Shown: positions 44,415-54,475, counted from the stretch's first letter. The stretch: 64,000 nucleotides of DNA from Rhodoferax sp. (GCF_030646845.1 NZ_JAUSLE010000007.1:124001-188000), one strand, 5' to 3'. The notes: generated by a model from the letters alone, not told the origin. A program made the numbers and translations.

Positions 44415-46178
44415 ATGAACAACCTGAAAATTTCCACCCGCCTGATCATGCTGATCGGCATTCTGTCCGTGTTGCTGATTGCCATCGGCAGCCTGGGCCT
44501 GTTTGGCATCAGCCAGTCCAACGCGGCCCTGCAGGCGGTGTACGAAGACCGTACCGTGCCCATGGGCCAGATTTCCGAAGTCCAGGAACACCTGCTGCGC
44601 AACCGGCTGGTCATTGCCGGCGCCTTGCTTAACCCGACCCCCGAGGAAATCACAAAGGCCGTCGCTGAGGTCGAGGCCAACGCCACAGAGATCACCAAGA
44701 CATGGGCTGCCTACATGGCGACCAAGCTGACACCGGAGGAAGAGAAGATCGCGAAGACCTTCACCGAGGCACGCACCAAATTTGTCGCGGAGGGGATTCA
44801 GCCGGCAGCCGCAGCGCTGCGGACCAACGATCTGGACGGCGCCAAGCGTGTCGTATTTGAGAAAATTCGCCCGCTGTGGGCTCCGGTCCGCGACAGCATC
44901 GCCGCCCTGATGCAGCTGCAAACCAGCGAAGCAAAGAAGGAATACGAGGCCGCAGCAAGCCGTTACACGACGATCCGCATCGCTGCGATCGCTTCCATCG
45001 TTGCCGGCGTGCTGTTTGCGTTCCTGTTCGGCATGGCGCTGGTGCGCGGCATCTCCCGCTCGCTGGCCCACGCCGTCGACGTCTCCAACGCCATCTCCCA
45101 AGGTGACCTGAACCAGACCATTCAAGCGCAAGGCAAAGACGAAGTGGCGCAACTTCTCAAGGCGCTGGCGGCAATGCAGCAGAACCTGGCCAAGGTCGTC
45201 TCGACTGTGCGCATAGGTTCAGAGAGCGTGTCTACCGCCTCCTCGGAAATCGCCCAAGGCAATCACGACCTCAGTGCCCGTACCGAGCAACAGGCCAGCG
45301 CACTGGAAGAAACCGCCGCCTCGATGGAAGAACTCAGCTCCACCGTCAAGCAGAACGCCGACAACGCCAAGCAGGCGAATCAGCTGGCGCAAAGCGCCTC
45401 TACGGTCGCCATCAAGGGCGGTGAAGTGGTGGCCCAGGTGGTGGACACCATGAAGGGCATCAATGATTCTTCCCGCAAGATCTCCGACATCATCAGCGTC
45501 ATCGACGGTATCGCGTTCCAGACCAACATCCTGGCGCTCAACGCCGCCGTGGAAGCAGCCCGTGCCGGCGAGCAGGGCCGTGGCTTTGCGGTCGTGGCAT
45601 CTGAAGTCAGGAGCCTGGCTGGCCGCTCGGCCGATGCCGCCAAGGAAATCAAATCTTTGATCAACGCCAGCGTCGAGCGCGTGGAACATGGTACGACGCT
45701 GGTGGACCAAGCCGGCGCCACCATGACTGAAGTGGTGAGCAGTATTCGCCGCGTGACCGACATCATGGGTGAGATCAGTGCGGCCAGCAGCGAGCAAAGT
45801 GCCGGGGTGTCCCAGGTGGGTGAAGCCGTCGTCCAGATGGATCAGGTCATCCAGCAAAATGCCGCACTGGTGGAAGAGATGGCGGCCGCTGCCAGCAGTT
45901 TGAAATCGCAGGCGCAAGACCTGGTCGGCACCGTGGCGGTGTTCAAGCTGGCGCATGATCAAGGCAGCCATGGCGCCCATAGTGCATCACCGCAGGCCAA
46001 CAACAGCCGCTCCCTTTCGGCCACACCATCCCCCAGGAAGCTGGGCAGCACCACAGCGCCAAAACTCGGCGGCACCGCCAAGCCGCCGGCCCCGGCAGCC
46101 AGCGCCCGAAAAGCGCTGCCATCCGCAGCTGTCGCGCGGGCCGCCAATGCTGGCGGCGATGACTGGGAAAGCTTCTGA
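44415..46178 (+). CDS. Methyl-accepting chemotaxis protein 2
   Basis: 587 aa, same architecture as MCP 1: helix 1 (about 10-32), a 4HB-type sensor with [19 protein letters not shown], helix 2 (about 192-212), HAMP, signalling domain, linker and terminal WESF tether. The signalling halves of the two genes align over about 500 bases with few changes, while the sensor halves differ, which fits duplication followed by sensor divergence or domain swapping. Start at 44415 ([10 protein letters not shown]); an earlier start at 44403 adds 4 residues. Confidence 0.95.
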   Translation: MNNLKISTRLIMLIGILSVLLIAIGSLGLFGISQSNAALQAVYEDRTVPMGQISEVQEHLLRNRLVIAGALLNPTPEEITKAVAEVEANATEITKTWAAYMATKLTPEEEKIAKTFTEARTKFVAEGIQPAAAALRTNDLDGAKRVVFEKIRPLWAPVRDSIAALMQLQTSEAKKEYEAAASRYTTIRIAAIASIVAGVLFAFLFGMALVRGISRSLAHAVDVSNAISQGDLNQTIQAQGKDEVAQLLKALAAMQQNLAKVVSTVRIGSESVSTASSEIAQGNHDLSARTEQQASALEETAASMEELSSTVKQNADNAKQANQLAQSASTVAIKGGEVVAQVVDTMKGINDSSRKISDIISVIDGIAFQTNILALNAAVEAARAGEQGRGFAVVASEVRSLAGRSADAAKEIKSLINASVERVEHGTTLVDQAGATMTEVVSSIRRVTDIMGEISAASSEQSAGVSQVGEAVVQMDQVIQQNAALVEEMAAAASSLKSQAQDLVGTVAVFKLAHDQGSHGAHSASPQANNSRSLSATPSPRKLGSTTAPKLGGTAKPPAPAASARKALPSAAVARAANAGGDDWESF

Positions 46179-46204
46179 GCCAATTCTTGATGGGCCCGTG
46201 GATG

Positions 46205-46398
46205 CGGGCTCTTCATGCATTGCGTCCTGGTCATCCACCAGGTCATTGACCGCACGCCGATCCTGGCGGCTATCGACAGGCTGATCAACATCCTGGCGCT
46301 CAGCGCTGCCGTGGAGGCGGCTCGCGGCAGCCGCCTCCGGCCCCAGGTTGCAGGCACAGGATCCGGTGCAGACCGCAAGTGTGTTCAAGCTTGCCTGA
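46205..46398 (+). pseudogene. Decayed third chemoreceptor fragment
   Basis: One frame reads VIDRTPILAAIDRLINILAL then SAAVEAAR, like the hairpin tip of the intact receptors. A second frame, joined after an internal deletion, reads AAAASGPRLQAQDPVQTASV then FKLA and stop (46396-46398), like [20 protein letters not shown] then FKLA at the end of MCP 2. About 160 codons between those points are missing. It is a truncated, frame-disrupted relic between MCP 2 and the next small gene. Confidence 0.75.
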
Positions 46399-46433
46399 CA
46401 ACAACACCACACAAAACAACATTCAAGGAAACC

Positions 46434-46751
46434 ATGAGTAAGCAGTCAACCTCCGCACCCGTCGACTACGCTGGCATTCGCTGGAATGAACAGCCAAACG
46501 ACAGTCCGGCGAAATCGGGGGTGTATCAGACCAGGAACGACAGAAACGAGACCTGGTTCAAATATTTTGATGCCAACTACTCCCTGTGGTACATGAGCTG
46601 GGCCGAGTTGAAGAACAACATGACGCGTGACACGGCCAGGATCAGCCATTCTGATCTGCCAAGGCACGTGGTGACCTGGGCGCCCTGTTCAAAAAATGGC
46701 GTGAATGCGCATGCAGTAGAGCGGATCAGGCGGAGGTCATCAGCAGCTTGA
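46434..46751 (+). CDS. Small hypothetical protein between chemoreceptors
   Basis: 105 aa, soluble, no signal peptide, rich in Trp and Tyr in the middle ([19 protein letters not shown]). AAGGAAACC precedes the ATG at 46434. An upstream in-frame extension to 46215 passes through the MCP relic and is rejected as the start. I recognise no family. Its position between receptors suggests an accessory role in signalling, which is only inference. The C-terminal RIRRRSSAA is basic. Confidence 0.6.
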   Translation: MSKQSTSAPVDYAGIRWNEQPNDSPAKSGVYQTRNDRNETWFKYFDANYSLWYMSWAELKNNMTRDTARISHSDLPRHVVTWAPCSKNGVNAHAVERIRRRSSAA

Positions 46752-46827
46752 AAACCGCAACGGCGTGGCTCTCGCCTCCGGGATCCTTTCTGCCGACTTT
46801 CGTACTTCCATTTTCATTACTGGTCTT

Positions 46828-48576
46828 ATGCGCACCAATCTCCCCATTACGCAACGCGAACACCCCTTCCCCGCGGGCCAGACAGTCGTTTCCACCACCG
46901 ACCTGAAAGGCCGGATCACCCACTGCAACGAGGTCTTCGTCGAACTGAGCGGGTTTACGAAGGAAGAACTGCTGGGCCAGCCCCACAACCTGGTGCGCCA
47001 TCCGGATGTGCCCGAGGAGGCGTTTCGCGACATGTGGGACACGCTGGCGCAGGGCATGCCCTGGACCGGGCTGGTGAAGAATCGCCGCAAGGACGGCGAC
47101 CATTACTGGGTAGTTGCCAACGTCACGCCGGTGATGGATGCCGACCGACCCGTCGCCTACCTGTCAGTGCGCACCGAGCCCAGCCGGGAACAGATTCAGG
47201 CGGCCGAGGCCTTGTACACGACGATGCGTGCGGAGAAGCAGGCCGGTGAACTGGTGCACCGTTTGCACCACGGCGCCCTGCACAAACACAGTCTGGACGG
47301 GCGCGTCGGCCGGGCGCTGCATCCAGGTGTCAATGCCCGGATCACACTGCTGGCCCTGCTGATGAGTGGCGCCGGCATGGCTGCCGGCATTTTGAGCGCG
47401 GGGGGCCTGTCGGCGTTGTCGGGCGTTTCTCTTGTCGGTGCCATTACGGTGGCACTGGGCGCGAGCCTGCTGGGTGCCTGGCGCCTGCGTGCCATGACGA
47501 CCCAGCCGCTGGGGCGCCTGCGCGATTTTGCCAATCGCATGGCAGCGTGCGACCTGACCATCGGCCTTGACACCCAGCATGGCGGCGTGATGGGTGGCCT
47601 GGAGCGGGCACTGAACCAGCTCAACGTGAACATGCGTTCTGTGGTCAGCGATGCCCGCACCGAGGTGGTTCGTATGGGCGATGCGACGGGCAGTATTGCA
47701 GCAGGGAGCCATGATTTGTCAGCGCGCACCGATGCGCAGGCCGCCAGCCTGGAGCAGACTGCTGCCTCCATCGAGCAGATCACCGGCAATGTGCAGCAGA
47801 CCGCTGACGCGGCCCGCCAGGCTGCGCAACTCGCGGTGCAGGCGGCGCAGGTGACCGAGCGCAGCAGCCAGGCAGTGCAGGCGGTCACGCAAACCATGCA
47901 GGCCATTAACGAGTCGTCCAGCCGCATTGGTGAAATCATTCAGGTGATTGACGGCATTGCCTTTCAAACCAACATCCTGGCGCTCAATGCCGCCGTAGAG
48001 GCGGCCCGCGCCGGTGAACAGGGGCGCGGCTTTGCCGTGGTGGCCAGTGAGGTGCGCAGTCTGGCCGGTCGCTCGGCCGCCGCCGCCAGGGAAATCAAGC
48101 AACTCATCGACGATTCGACCGCCAAGGTGGAGGCCGGTACCCGTCAGACCGACAATGCACGCGCCTCCATGGAAGAGTCGGTGGGCACGGCGCGGCAGGT
48201 GAGTGCGCTCATTGCGGAAATTCATACGGCGGCCACCGAGCAAAGCGGCGGCATTTCGCAGATCAATGAAGCGCTGGCGCATCTTGATTCCATGACACAG
48301 CAAAACTCCACACTCGTGCATGAGCTGGCCCAATCATCAATGACTCTCGATCTTCAGTCCCGGTCCGTGGCCGACTCCATGCGCGTGTTTCGCCTGAGCC
48401 GCGCTGATGCTGTGAACCGGCCAGATGCCGTGGCGTTGCGGCGGGAGATGAAGCTGCAGTATCCCGCCGTGACCCCTGCCACCCCTGGCATGTCGAAAAA
48501 GCTACTGCGCCTGGATGCCAGGCCGGTACGGCACAGTACAAACAGGGCGTTTCAGAGCCGACTAGGAATTAAATAG
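46828..48576 (+). CDS. PAS-domain chemoreceptor (Aer-like)
   Basis: 582 aa. An N-terminal PAS domain (about 15-120; [20 protein letters not shown], and [18 protein letters not shown]) resembles Aer, the aerotaxis/redox receptor that binds FAD. Two hydrophobic segments (about 172-190 and 195-215) give a membrane hairpin with no real periplasmic domain. HAMP-like and signalling regions follow, with the hairpin tip conserved. It lacks the WxxF tail of its neighbours. Start at 46828 ([10 protein letters not shown]). Confidence 0.9.
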   Translation: MRTNLPITQREHPFPAGQTVVSTTDLKGRITHCNEVFVELSGFTKEELLGQPHNLVRHPDVPEEAFRDMWDTLAQGMPWTGLVKNRRKDGDHYWVVANVTPVMDADRPVAYLSVRTEPSREQIQAAEALYTTMRAEKQAGELVHRLHHGALHKHSLDGRVGRALHPGVNARITLLALLMSGAGMAAGILSAGGLSALSGVSLVGAITVALGASLLGAWRLRAMTTQPLGRLRDFANRMAACDLTIGLDTQHGGVMGGLERALNQLNVNMRSVVSDARTEVVRMGDATGSIAAGSHDLSARTDAQAASLEQTAASIEQITGNVQQTADAARQAAQLAVQAAQVTERSSQAVQAVTQTMQAINESSSRIGEIIQVIDGIAFQTNILALNAAVEAARAGEQGRGFAVVASEVRSLAGRSAAAAREIKQLIDDSTAKVEAGTRQTDNARASMEESVGTARQVSALIAEIHTAATEQSGGISQINEALAHLDSMTQQNSTLVHELAQSSMTLDLQSRSVADSMRVFRLSRADAVNRPDAVALRREMKLQYPAVTPATPGMSKKLLRLDARPVRHSTNRAFQSRLGIK

Positions 48577-48624
48577 GGCTCTAGCCCTCATGGATATTGC
48601 CTAAGCAGCTATTTATTCAATAGC
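48575..48624 (-). repeat. Dispersed palindromic repeat, copy R5
   Basis: Minus-strand orientation: GCTAT(N7)ATAGC (48624-48608), a linker, then AGGGCTCTAGCCCT (48588-48575), itself palindromic. It fills the gap between the convergent PAS-MCP and hydrolase genes and overlaps the PAS-MCP stop codon. It could act as a bidirectional terminator. Confidence 0.6.
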
Positions 48625-48632
48625 ATGGAGGC

Positions 48633-49511
48633 TCAATGTGCAGCATCAATGAACGCTGCCACCCGCTCCAGCTGGTCGGGCACGTTGAGTGCCGGGGCGT
48701 GACCGCAGCCGCTGATCTCCACCACCTGCGTCAAGCCGGCAGCGCCTGGGCCGCGGTGCAGCATCGCGTCGGTCGTCTCACGCAGCACCAGATCGGAGTC
48801 GGCACCGCGCAAGCACAGTACGGGAACGGTGATCGCGTCGTAATGGTCCCAGATCAGATAGTCGTCCGGGTGGCTGATGAACTGCTGCACCATGGCCGGG
48901 TCGTAGTGCGGCGTCACACGGCCATCCGGCAATCGGCGCGTGGAAGTCTCGGTCAAACGCCGCCACTGCGCATCACTCAACCAGCCATAAGGTTTGTAGA
49001 CCTGGCGGAAGAAGGCTTCGAGCTCCAGCACCGTATCAAAGGCCGGAGGGTTGCCCGCATAGGCACGAATGCGGCCGATGGCGGCCTCTGCCAGCTGCGG
49101 TGCGTTGTCGTTCAGGGTCAGGCTCTGGATGCGTTGTTGCATGCGGGGCTGCAAAAGTCCCGACGCGCACACGGTGCCAATGGCGCCGCCCATGGACGTG
49201 CCCACCCAATGCGCTTTTTCTATCCTGAGTTGATCAAACAATTCAAGCGCGATCTGCGCATAGAACGACAGACAGTACTCTTGCGCCGGCAGCGGACTCC
49301 ATTGACTCAAACCGCGTCCGATGGTGTCGGGACAGATCACCCGGTAGCGCTCGCTCAGGTGCCCGGCCAGCTCGTCCATGTCGCGCCCGGTGCGCGCCAG
49401 GCCGTGCCACGCAATGACCGTGCGTTCATGATGCGCGCCCCACTCGGTGTAGTGGATCTCGCGCCCGGCACAGGTCACGTAGTTCGAAGAACATGGCGAA
49501 CTCAGGCTCAT
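48633..49511 (-). CDS. Alpha/beta-fold hydrolase of the ABC uptake operon
   Basis: 292 aa. The nucleophile elbow GTSMGGAIG supplies the serine, and the C-terminal ISGCGHAPALN supplies the histidine. An N-terminal oxyanion segment (IAWHGLARTGRDMDELAGHL) is typical of the family. It overlaps livM by 4 bases and is the last gene of the operon. It probably hydrolyses an ester, thioester or lactone taken up by the transporter. No more specific substrate can be read from the sequence. Confidence 0.88.
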   Translation of the reverse strand: MSLSSPCSSNYVTCAGREIHYTEWGAHHERTVIAWHGLARTGRDMDELAGHLSERYRVICPDTIGRGLSQWSPLPAQEYCLSFYAQIALELFDQLRIEKAHWVGTSMGGAIGTVCASGLLQPRMQQRIQSLTLNDNAPQLAEAAIGRIRAYAGNPPAFDTVLELEAFFRQVYKPYGWLSDAQWRRLTETSTRRLPDGRVTPHYDPAMVQQFISHPDDYLIWDHYDAITVPVLCLRGADSDLVLRETTDAMLHRGPGAAGLTQVVEISGCGHAPALNVPDQLERVAAFIDAAH

Positions 49512-50584
49512 GACCGGCCTCCTGCGGCAGCGCTGGCACGCAAACGCCCCACCACACCCGTGGGGAAGTAATACACCGACAGCACAAACAGCACGCCCAG
49601 CCAGAGCAGCCAGCGGTCCGGTGACAACAGCGCAGACAGCCAGGGCAGGCCGGATGCCGCCTCACTGCCCAGCCGCAACAAATCCTGCAGGTAGCTTTGC
49701 GCCACCAGGAACAGTGCCGCGCCGATGGCTGCGCCGTAAATGGTGCCCATACCGCCGATCACCACAATCAGCAGCACATCCATCATGATCTCGAATGACA
49801 GTGAGGTATCGGGACCGTTGTAGCGCAACCAGAGTGCCAGCATGGCCCCGGCCAGACAGGCAAACAAGGCCGACAAGATGCTGGATGTGGTGCGGTAGAC
49901 CACGACGCGGTAACCAATCGCCTCGGCGCGAAACTCGTTTTCACGAATTGCCTGCAACACGCGACCAAACGGCGAGTTCACGATGCGCAGCAGGGCCAGC
50001 AACAGCAGCAGCGCCGCCGCGAACAGCAGGTAATAGCACAGCAGTCGTCCATCCAGCATGACACCCAGAAAGGGCTCTTCCATGAATTCATAACTGGGGG
50101 ACAAGACCTCCGGCACTTTGAAACTCAGGCCATCTTCACCACCCGTGATATCGGACAACTGCGACGCCAGCGTCAAAAATGCCGAGGCCACCGCCAGCGT
50201 GATCATGGCAAAAAAGATGGCGCGCACCCGCAGCGAGAACAGGCCCACCAGCAGGGCCAGCACAAACGACAGCGCCAGCGAGCACAGCACCCCCACGGCC
50301 AGCGCTTGCCAGGTCGGCCCCATGCGCGTGGTGGCGACCGCGATGCCATAGGCGCCAATGCCAAAGAACATGGTGTGGGCAAAACTGACGATGCCGGTGT
50401 AACCCAGCAACAAATCAAAACTGGCCACTAGCACAATGAACACCAGCACCTTGGCCGCCACATTGAGCGCCTTGACCCCCGGAAAAATAAAGGGGGCGCC
50501 GGCCAGTGCAATGAGCAGGACAACCAGCAAGACCGCCAGCACACGGCTGCGCGGGTAATCGTTGGACAGCAATCTTGTCAACAT
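49508..50584 (-). CDS. livM: LivM-type ABC permease
   Basis: 358 aa inner-membrane permease with about nine or ten helices and the conserved cytoplasmic loop SPFGRVLQAIRENEFRAEAIGYRV, which contacts the ATPase. A second copy of LivHM-type signature, VIGGMGTIYGAAIGAAL, lies near the C-terminus. It begins 12 bases after livH. LivM-family systems import branched-chain amino acids, amides, urea or aromatic acids; the hydrolase and regulator here suggest something other than plain leucine uptake. Confidence 0.92.
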   Translation of the reverse strand: MLTRLLSNDYPRSRVLAVLLVVLLIALAGAPFIFPGVKALNVAAKVLVFIVLVASFDLLLGYTGIVSFAHTMFFGIGAYGIAVATTRMGPTWQALAVGVLCSLALSFVLALLVGLFSLRVRAIFFAMITLAVASAFLTLASQLSDITGGEDGLSFKVPEVLSPSYEFMEEPFLGVMLDGRLLCYYLLFAAALLLLLALLRIVNSPFGRVLQAIRENEFRAEAIGYRVVVYRTTSSILSALFACLAGAMLALWLRYNGPDTSLSFEIMMDVLLIVVIGGMGTIYGAAIGAALFLVAQSYLQDLLRLGSEAASGLPWLSALLSPDRWLLWLGVLFVLSVYYFPTGVVGRLRASAAAGGRS

Positions 50585-50596
50585 GATCAGTCCTTC

Positions 50597-51580
50597 CTAT
50601 CGGTTCGCGACCGGGTAGACACCCTGCGGTCGCCACAGCAGAATCGCCACCATCAGCGCGATGTTGGAGAACAGGGCAACCTTGGGCAGCAAGAAGCCGG
50701 TGTAGTTCGCCATGAGGCCCACCAGCAGGGCGCCAATCAGGGCGCCCCCGGTCGAGCCCAGGCCGCCGATGATGATCACGATGAAGATCAGCACGTTGAC
50801 CTGCGCGCCCATTTGCGGCGTGACGCTTTGCTGGTACAGCCCCCACATGACGCCGCCCAGGCCGGCCAGCGCACTGCCCACCACAAAGACCCCGATGAAG
50901 AGCCGCCTGATGCGGTAGCCCAGAGACTCCACCATCTCGCGGTCCTGCACACCGGCGCGAATGAGCAAACCAATCTTGGTGCGGCTCAGCGTCCAGGCCA
51001 GCAGCCCAAACACCGCCAGCCCGACCACCACTGCCAGCAGCCGGTATTTTTCGATTGCCGCATCGCCCAGCAGAACCGAGCCGCGCAAGGCCTCGGGCAG
51101 GGGCAGGGCAATCTGTGTCGGACCCCAGATCACCTTGATGAGTTCTTCGCCAATGATCATGCCGCCCATGGTGATCAGGATCTGCTTCAAGTGCTGGCCA
51201 TACACCGGCCGCACAATGAAACGCTCAAACGCCAGCCCGACAGCGCCCGCCACCAGCATGGCCACCAGCATGGCCGGGAAGACGGCCAGCAGGTTGCGCC
51301 ACAGATCCTGCGAGCCGGTCCAGTCGCCCATCAAACCCAATACCGTGGTGGCGACGAAGGCACCCAGCGCGATGAACACGCCGTGACCGAAATTCAGCAC
51401 ATCCATCAGGCCAAACACCAGGGTCAGGCCAGAGGCAATGATGAAGATGATCATGCCCATGGCCAGGCCCGCCACCGTGAGCGTGAGCCAGGTGGAAGGT
51501 GAACCAATGAAGGGCAGCACCAGCAAAGCCAGCGCAGGCACCAGTACCAGCGGTTTCCAGTCGAGGTCGATCTTGTTCAT
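50597..51580 (-). CDS. livH: LivH-type ABC permease
   Basis: 327 aa with about eight helices. It shows the family segments ASGLTLVFGLMDVLNFGHG, LIRAGVQDREMVESLGYR and IIIGGLGSTGGALIGALLVG. The start at 51580 overlaps the livF stop codon by 4 bases (ATGA). A longer open frame to 51943 runs over livF and is rejected. Partner of LivM; forms the membrane channel of the uptake system. Confidence 0.92.
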   Translation of the reverse strand: MNKIDLDWKPLVLVPALALLVLPFIGSPSTWLTLTVAGLAMGMIIFIIASGLTLVFGLMDVLNFGHGVFIALGAFVATTVLGLMGDWTGSQDLWRNLLAVFPAMLVAMLVAGAVGLAFERFIVRPVYGQHLKQILITMGGMIIGEELIKVIWGPTQIALPLPEALRGSVLLGDAAIEKYRLLAVVVGLAVFGLLAWTLSRTKIGLLIRAGVQDREMVESLGYRIRRLFIGVFVVGSALAGLGGVMWGLYQQSVTPQMGAQVNVLIFIVIIIGGLGSTGGALIGALLVGLMANYTGFLLPKVALFSNIALMVAILLWRPQGVYPVANR

Positions 51581-52302
51581 ATTGCCAACCCCAGCAGCGA
51601 CTGCTGCAGTTCTTCGTCTTCGGCCAGTTCCTGCATGGCGCCCGCGTGCACCACGCGGCCGTTGTCCATCACCGCCACCCGGTCGCCCAGGCGCTTGGCG
51701 AAATTGATGTTCTGCTCCACCAGCAAGATCGTGGTGCCCGTCGCCTTGAGCTGGGCAAAGGCGTCGATCATGTTGTTGATGATGGCCGGCGCCAGGCCCT
51801 TGCTGGGCTCGTCCACAATCAGCAGTTCGCGCGGCTCCACAATGGCGCGCGCCACTGCCAGCATCTGCTTTTGTCCGCCCGAGAGCTTGCCGGCCGGGTG
51901 ATTCCAGAATTTCTCCACCGCAGGAAACAGGGAAAAAATCCACTTGAGGCGCGCCTCGTCCATCTGGCTGACGCGCTTGGCGCTTCTGGCCGCGAGCAAC
52001 ATGTTTTCCTTGACGGTAAGGTCAGAAAAAATGCCCATGTTCTCGGGCACGTAGGCGATATTGCGCGCCGCGATCTCCGGTGTGCTGCTGGCTGTGATGT
52101 CAGCGTTGGCAAACGTCACGCTGCCCTGGCTTGCATGCCACAAGCCCATGATGGTGCGCAGCGTGGTGGTCTTGCCCGCGCCGTTGCGTCCCAGCAGCAT
52201 GGTGAGCTGGCCCCGCGGCACCAACAAGTCCACGCCATGCAGGATGTGGTACGCGCCAATATGGGTGTGCACCCCCTCCAGCTTGAGAAGTATGTCGCTC
52301 AT
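51577..52302 (-). CDS. livF: LivF-type ABC ATPase
   Basis: 241 aa. Walker A GRNGAGKTT, signature LSGGQKQMLAVARA, Walker B LLIVDEPSKGLAP and the switch region VEQNINFA are intact. It overlaps livG by 4 bases at its start and livH by 4 bases at its end. It energises the transporter together with LivG. Confidence 0.93.
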   Translation of the reverse strand: MSDILLKLEGVHTHIGAYHILHGVDLLVPRGQLTMLLGRNGAGKTTTLRTIMGLWHASQGSVTFANADITASSTPEIAARNIAYVPENMGIFSDLTVKENMLLAARSAKRVSQMDEARLKWIFSLFPAVEKFWNHPAGKLSGGQKQMLAVARAIVEPRELLIVDEPSKGLAPAIINNMIDAFAQLKATGTTILLVEQNINFAKRLGDRVAVMDNGRVVHAGAMQELAEDEELQQSLLGLAI

Positions 52303-53093
52303 ACGCCCTCCCCCGCCCCGGCCTGGGCTAACGGGGCGATCGGTGCCACCCCCAGATAAGCCTCCTGCACCACCGGCGAGGCAATCACTTCCGCCGGTTG
52401 ACCATCGGCCACCAGCGCGCCGTTGTGCAGCACGATGATGCGGTCGGCCAGCTCGCGCACCACGTCCATCTTGTGTTCCACCAGCAGGATGGTCTTGGTC
52501 TTGTCGCTTTTCAGCGCACGAATCAGGTTGAGAATGACCGGCGCTTCATCGTGGCTCATGCCCGCGGTGGGTTCGTCGAACATGTAGACCAGCGGGTCCA
52601 GCGCCATCAGCAGGGCCACTTCGAGCTTGCGCTGGTCGCCGTGGGGCAAGTTGGCCACCAGCATGTGCTGTTTGTCGTTCATGGCCACGGCCTCAAGAAC
52701 CTCCTCGGCGAGCTGGGTCAGGGCCTTGTGGTCACTCCAGATGCTCCACAGATTGAGCCCGCGCAAATGTGCGCCGGAGCGCGCCGCCTGCACGGCGAGG
52801 CGCACGTTCTCCAGCACCGACAGATTGGGGAACAGATTGGTCAGCTGAAACGCACGCCCCAACCCGGCGCGGGTTCTGCTGGACGGACTCATGCCCGCCA
52901 GGCTGTTGCCATTGAGCAGCACTTCACCCGCCGTGGCCTTGATCTGGCCCGAAATCAGATTGAAATAGGTGGTCTTGCCTGCCCCATTGGGGCCGACGAT
53001 GGCGGTCAGCGTGCCGGGCCGGAAAGCGCAGCTGACAGCATTCACCGCCACGTGCCCGCCAAAGCTGACCGTGAGTTGTTTGGTTTCAAGCAT
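52299..53093 (-). CDS. livG: LivG-type ABC ATPase
   Basis: 264 aa. Walker A GPNGAGKTT, the LivG insertion with GLGRAFQLTNLFPNLSVLEN, Walker B LVYMFDEPTAGMSHDE and switch VEHKMDVV are visible. The signature loop is LPHGDQRKLEVALLMA, with the usual LSxGxQ altered as often seen in this subfamily. It follows the binding-protein gene by 60 bases that hold two stem-loops. Confidence 0.93.
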   Translation of the reverse strand: MLETKQLTVSFGGHVAVNAVSCAFRPGTLTAIVGPNGAGKTTYFNLISGQIKATAGEVLLNGNSLAGMSPSSRTRAGLGRAFQLTNLFPNLSVLENVRLAVQAARSGAHLRGLNLWSIWSDHKALTQLAEEVLEAVAMNDKQHMLVANLPHGDQRKLEVALLMALDPLVYMFDEPTAGMSHDEAPVILNLIRALKSDKTKTILLVEHKMDVVRELADRIIVLHNGALVADGQPAEVIASPVVQEAYLGVAPIAPLAQAGAGEGV

Positions 53094-53121
53094 GGGAGTC
53101 CTGCCTGTGAGACAGGTGAAA

Positions 53122-53144
53122 CCGTTCAGGCGCTGCCTGAACGG
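53122..53144 (-). terminator. Stem-loop between the binding-protein gene and livG
   Basis: A perfect 10-bp stem CCGTTCAGGC/GCCTGAACGG with a 3-base loop lies just after the binding-protein stop codon. A second small hairpin (53104-53116) follows. The U-tract is weak (TTTC). Such hairpins usually stabilise the upstream mRNA so that binding protein exceeds permease. Confidence 0.55.
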
Positions 53145-53153
53145 GGTTGAAAA

Positions 53154-54362
53154 TTACCGCTTGTTCCTGATCGGAATGTTCATGTCTTCGGGCTTGATCT
53201 CGCGCACGAGTTCAGGCACACCCCAGGCAAACGCCGGGTCGGCCTTGATCTTGAAGTGGTACATGCTCTGCATCGCCTGGTGGTCTTCCTTGCGGAAGGT
53301 CATCTTGCCCTTGGGCGTGTCAAAGCTCATGCCCTCCATGGTCTTGATCAGGGCATTCGCTGAAGCGTCGCCATTGGTGTTCTTGAGCGCCGTCACGACA
53401 GCCATCGCAGCTGAGAAGCCGCCGGCCGTGAAGAAATCTGGCGGGGTCTTGAACTGACTGTAATGACGGGACACCATCGCGTCATTGATCGCGTTCTTTG
53501 GAATGCCGAAGTAGTAATACAGCGCGCCTTCCATGCCGGGGAACTGCTTGTAGGCCACCATCGCCGGCAGAATATTGCCGCCAGTGGCCAGCTCGATGCC
53601 ATAGCGCTTTTTCAGTTCCAGGTCGGCGATCTTGCTGAAAGGCGCGGGTGCGCCGGACCAGCCCACGGAGATGTATTTCTTGCCCGGCTGGTCCTTGAGT
53701 TTGTCAATGATGCGTTGCAGGCCGGCCGTGAAGTCGGTGGTGCCGACGGGCAGGTACTCCTCATGCACGATCTTGGCATGCTTGAGGGCCTCCCTGCTCG
53801 CCTTGACGCCGTCACGCCCAAACGCGTTGTCGTTCGCCAGCGTGGCAACCACGTTGCCGGGCTTGTCCAGCGCCACGACGTTCGCAGCGGCGTCCTGGCT
53901 TGAGTTGCGACCGGTACGGAAAATGTACTTGTTCCATTTGTCGCCGGTAATTGAGTCGGCCACAGCGGGCTCAACCAACAGGATCTTCTTGTATTCCTCA
54001 GCCACGGGCAGCATCGCCAATGCAACGGGCGAAGCGGTGGGGCCCACGGCCAAGTCCACTTTGTCGTCACCGTAGGCCGCGGCCAGCAGGCTCTTGCCAA
54101 TATCGGGCTTGCCCTGGTCGTCCTTCTCGATCACGACGATTTTCTTGCCAGCCACCATCATGGTGCCGCCAGTAGCGTAGTCCAGACCCATCATGAAACC
54201 GGTTGCGGTTTGCTTGCCATAGGCTTCCAGCGGCCCGGTCTTGCTGTAAATGTGGGCGATCTTGATTTCCTTGGACTGGCTGAATGCCAAGCCGGAAGTC
54301 AGGGTGCAGGCCAATGCGGCAGTAGCAAGCGCGGTATGCGCAACCCAAGTACGACGATGCAT
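53154..54362 (-). CDS. Periplasmic substrate-binding protein of the Liv-type ABC system
   Basis: 402 aa, type I periplasmic-binding fold (Peripla_BP_6). A signal peptide (about 1-28, ending GLAFSQS) is followed by KIAHIYSKTGPLEAYGKQTA and VGPTASPVALAMLPVAEE, the conserved ligand-site regions. CAGGAG lies 6 bases before the ATG. It is first in the operon, behind the sigma-54 promoter at 54399. Ligand unknown; homologues bind amino acids, amides or aromatic acids. Confidence 0.9.
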   Translation of the reverse strand: MHRRTWVAHTALATAALACTLTSGLAFSQSKEIKIAHIYSKTGPLEAYGKQTATGFMMGLDYATGGTMMVAGKKIVVIEKDDQGKPDIGKSLLAAAYGDDKVDLAVGPTASPVALAMLPVAEEYKKILLVEPAVADSITGDKWNKYIFRTGRNSSQDAAANVVALDKPGNVVATLANDNAFGRDGVKASREALKHAKIVHEEYLPVGTTDFTAGLQRIIDKLKDQPGKKYISVGWSGAPAPFSKIADLELKKRYGIELATGGNILPAMVAYKQFPGMEGALYYYFGIPKNAINDAMVSRHYSQFKTPPDFFTAGGFSAAMAVVTALKNTNGDASANALIKTMEGMSFDTPKGKMTFRKEDHQAMQSMYHFKIKADPAFAWGVPELVREIKPEDMNIPIRNKR

Positions 54363-54398
54363 ATTTGTCTCCTGTTATGTAATTGACCTTAGAGTCTA

Positions 54399-54414
54399 TG
54401 CACCAAACATGCCA
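54399..54414 (-). promoter_or_regulatory. Sigma-54 (-24/-12) promoter of the ABC operon
   Basis: Minus strand TGGCATGTTTGGTGCA. The invariant GG (-24) and GC (-12) are 10 bases apart as required, and TGGCA and TGCA match the consensus. The start would fall near 54387, 25 bases before the binding-protein ATG. The neighbouring regulator is a sigma-54 activator. Confidence 0.75.
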
Positions 54415-54475
54415 AATCGCAAGTCATTGATTTAATTGGAATTAATCCTTCAAATGGGAATTTTTGTATTATTTC

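Noticed and set aside
46215-46751. 178-codon frame as a single gene
   Set aside because: The first 73 codons are an MCP relic; a good Shine-Dalgarno and ATG at 46434 mark the real small gene.
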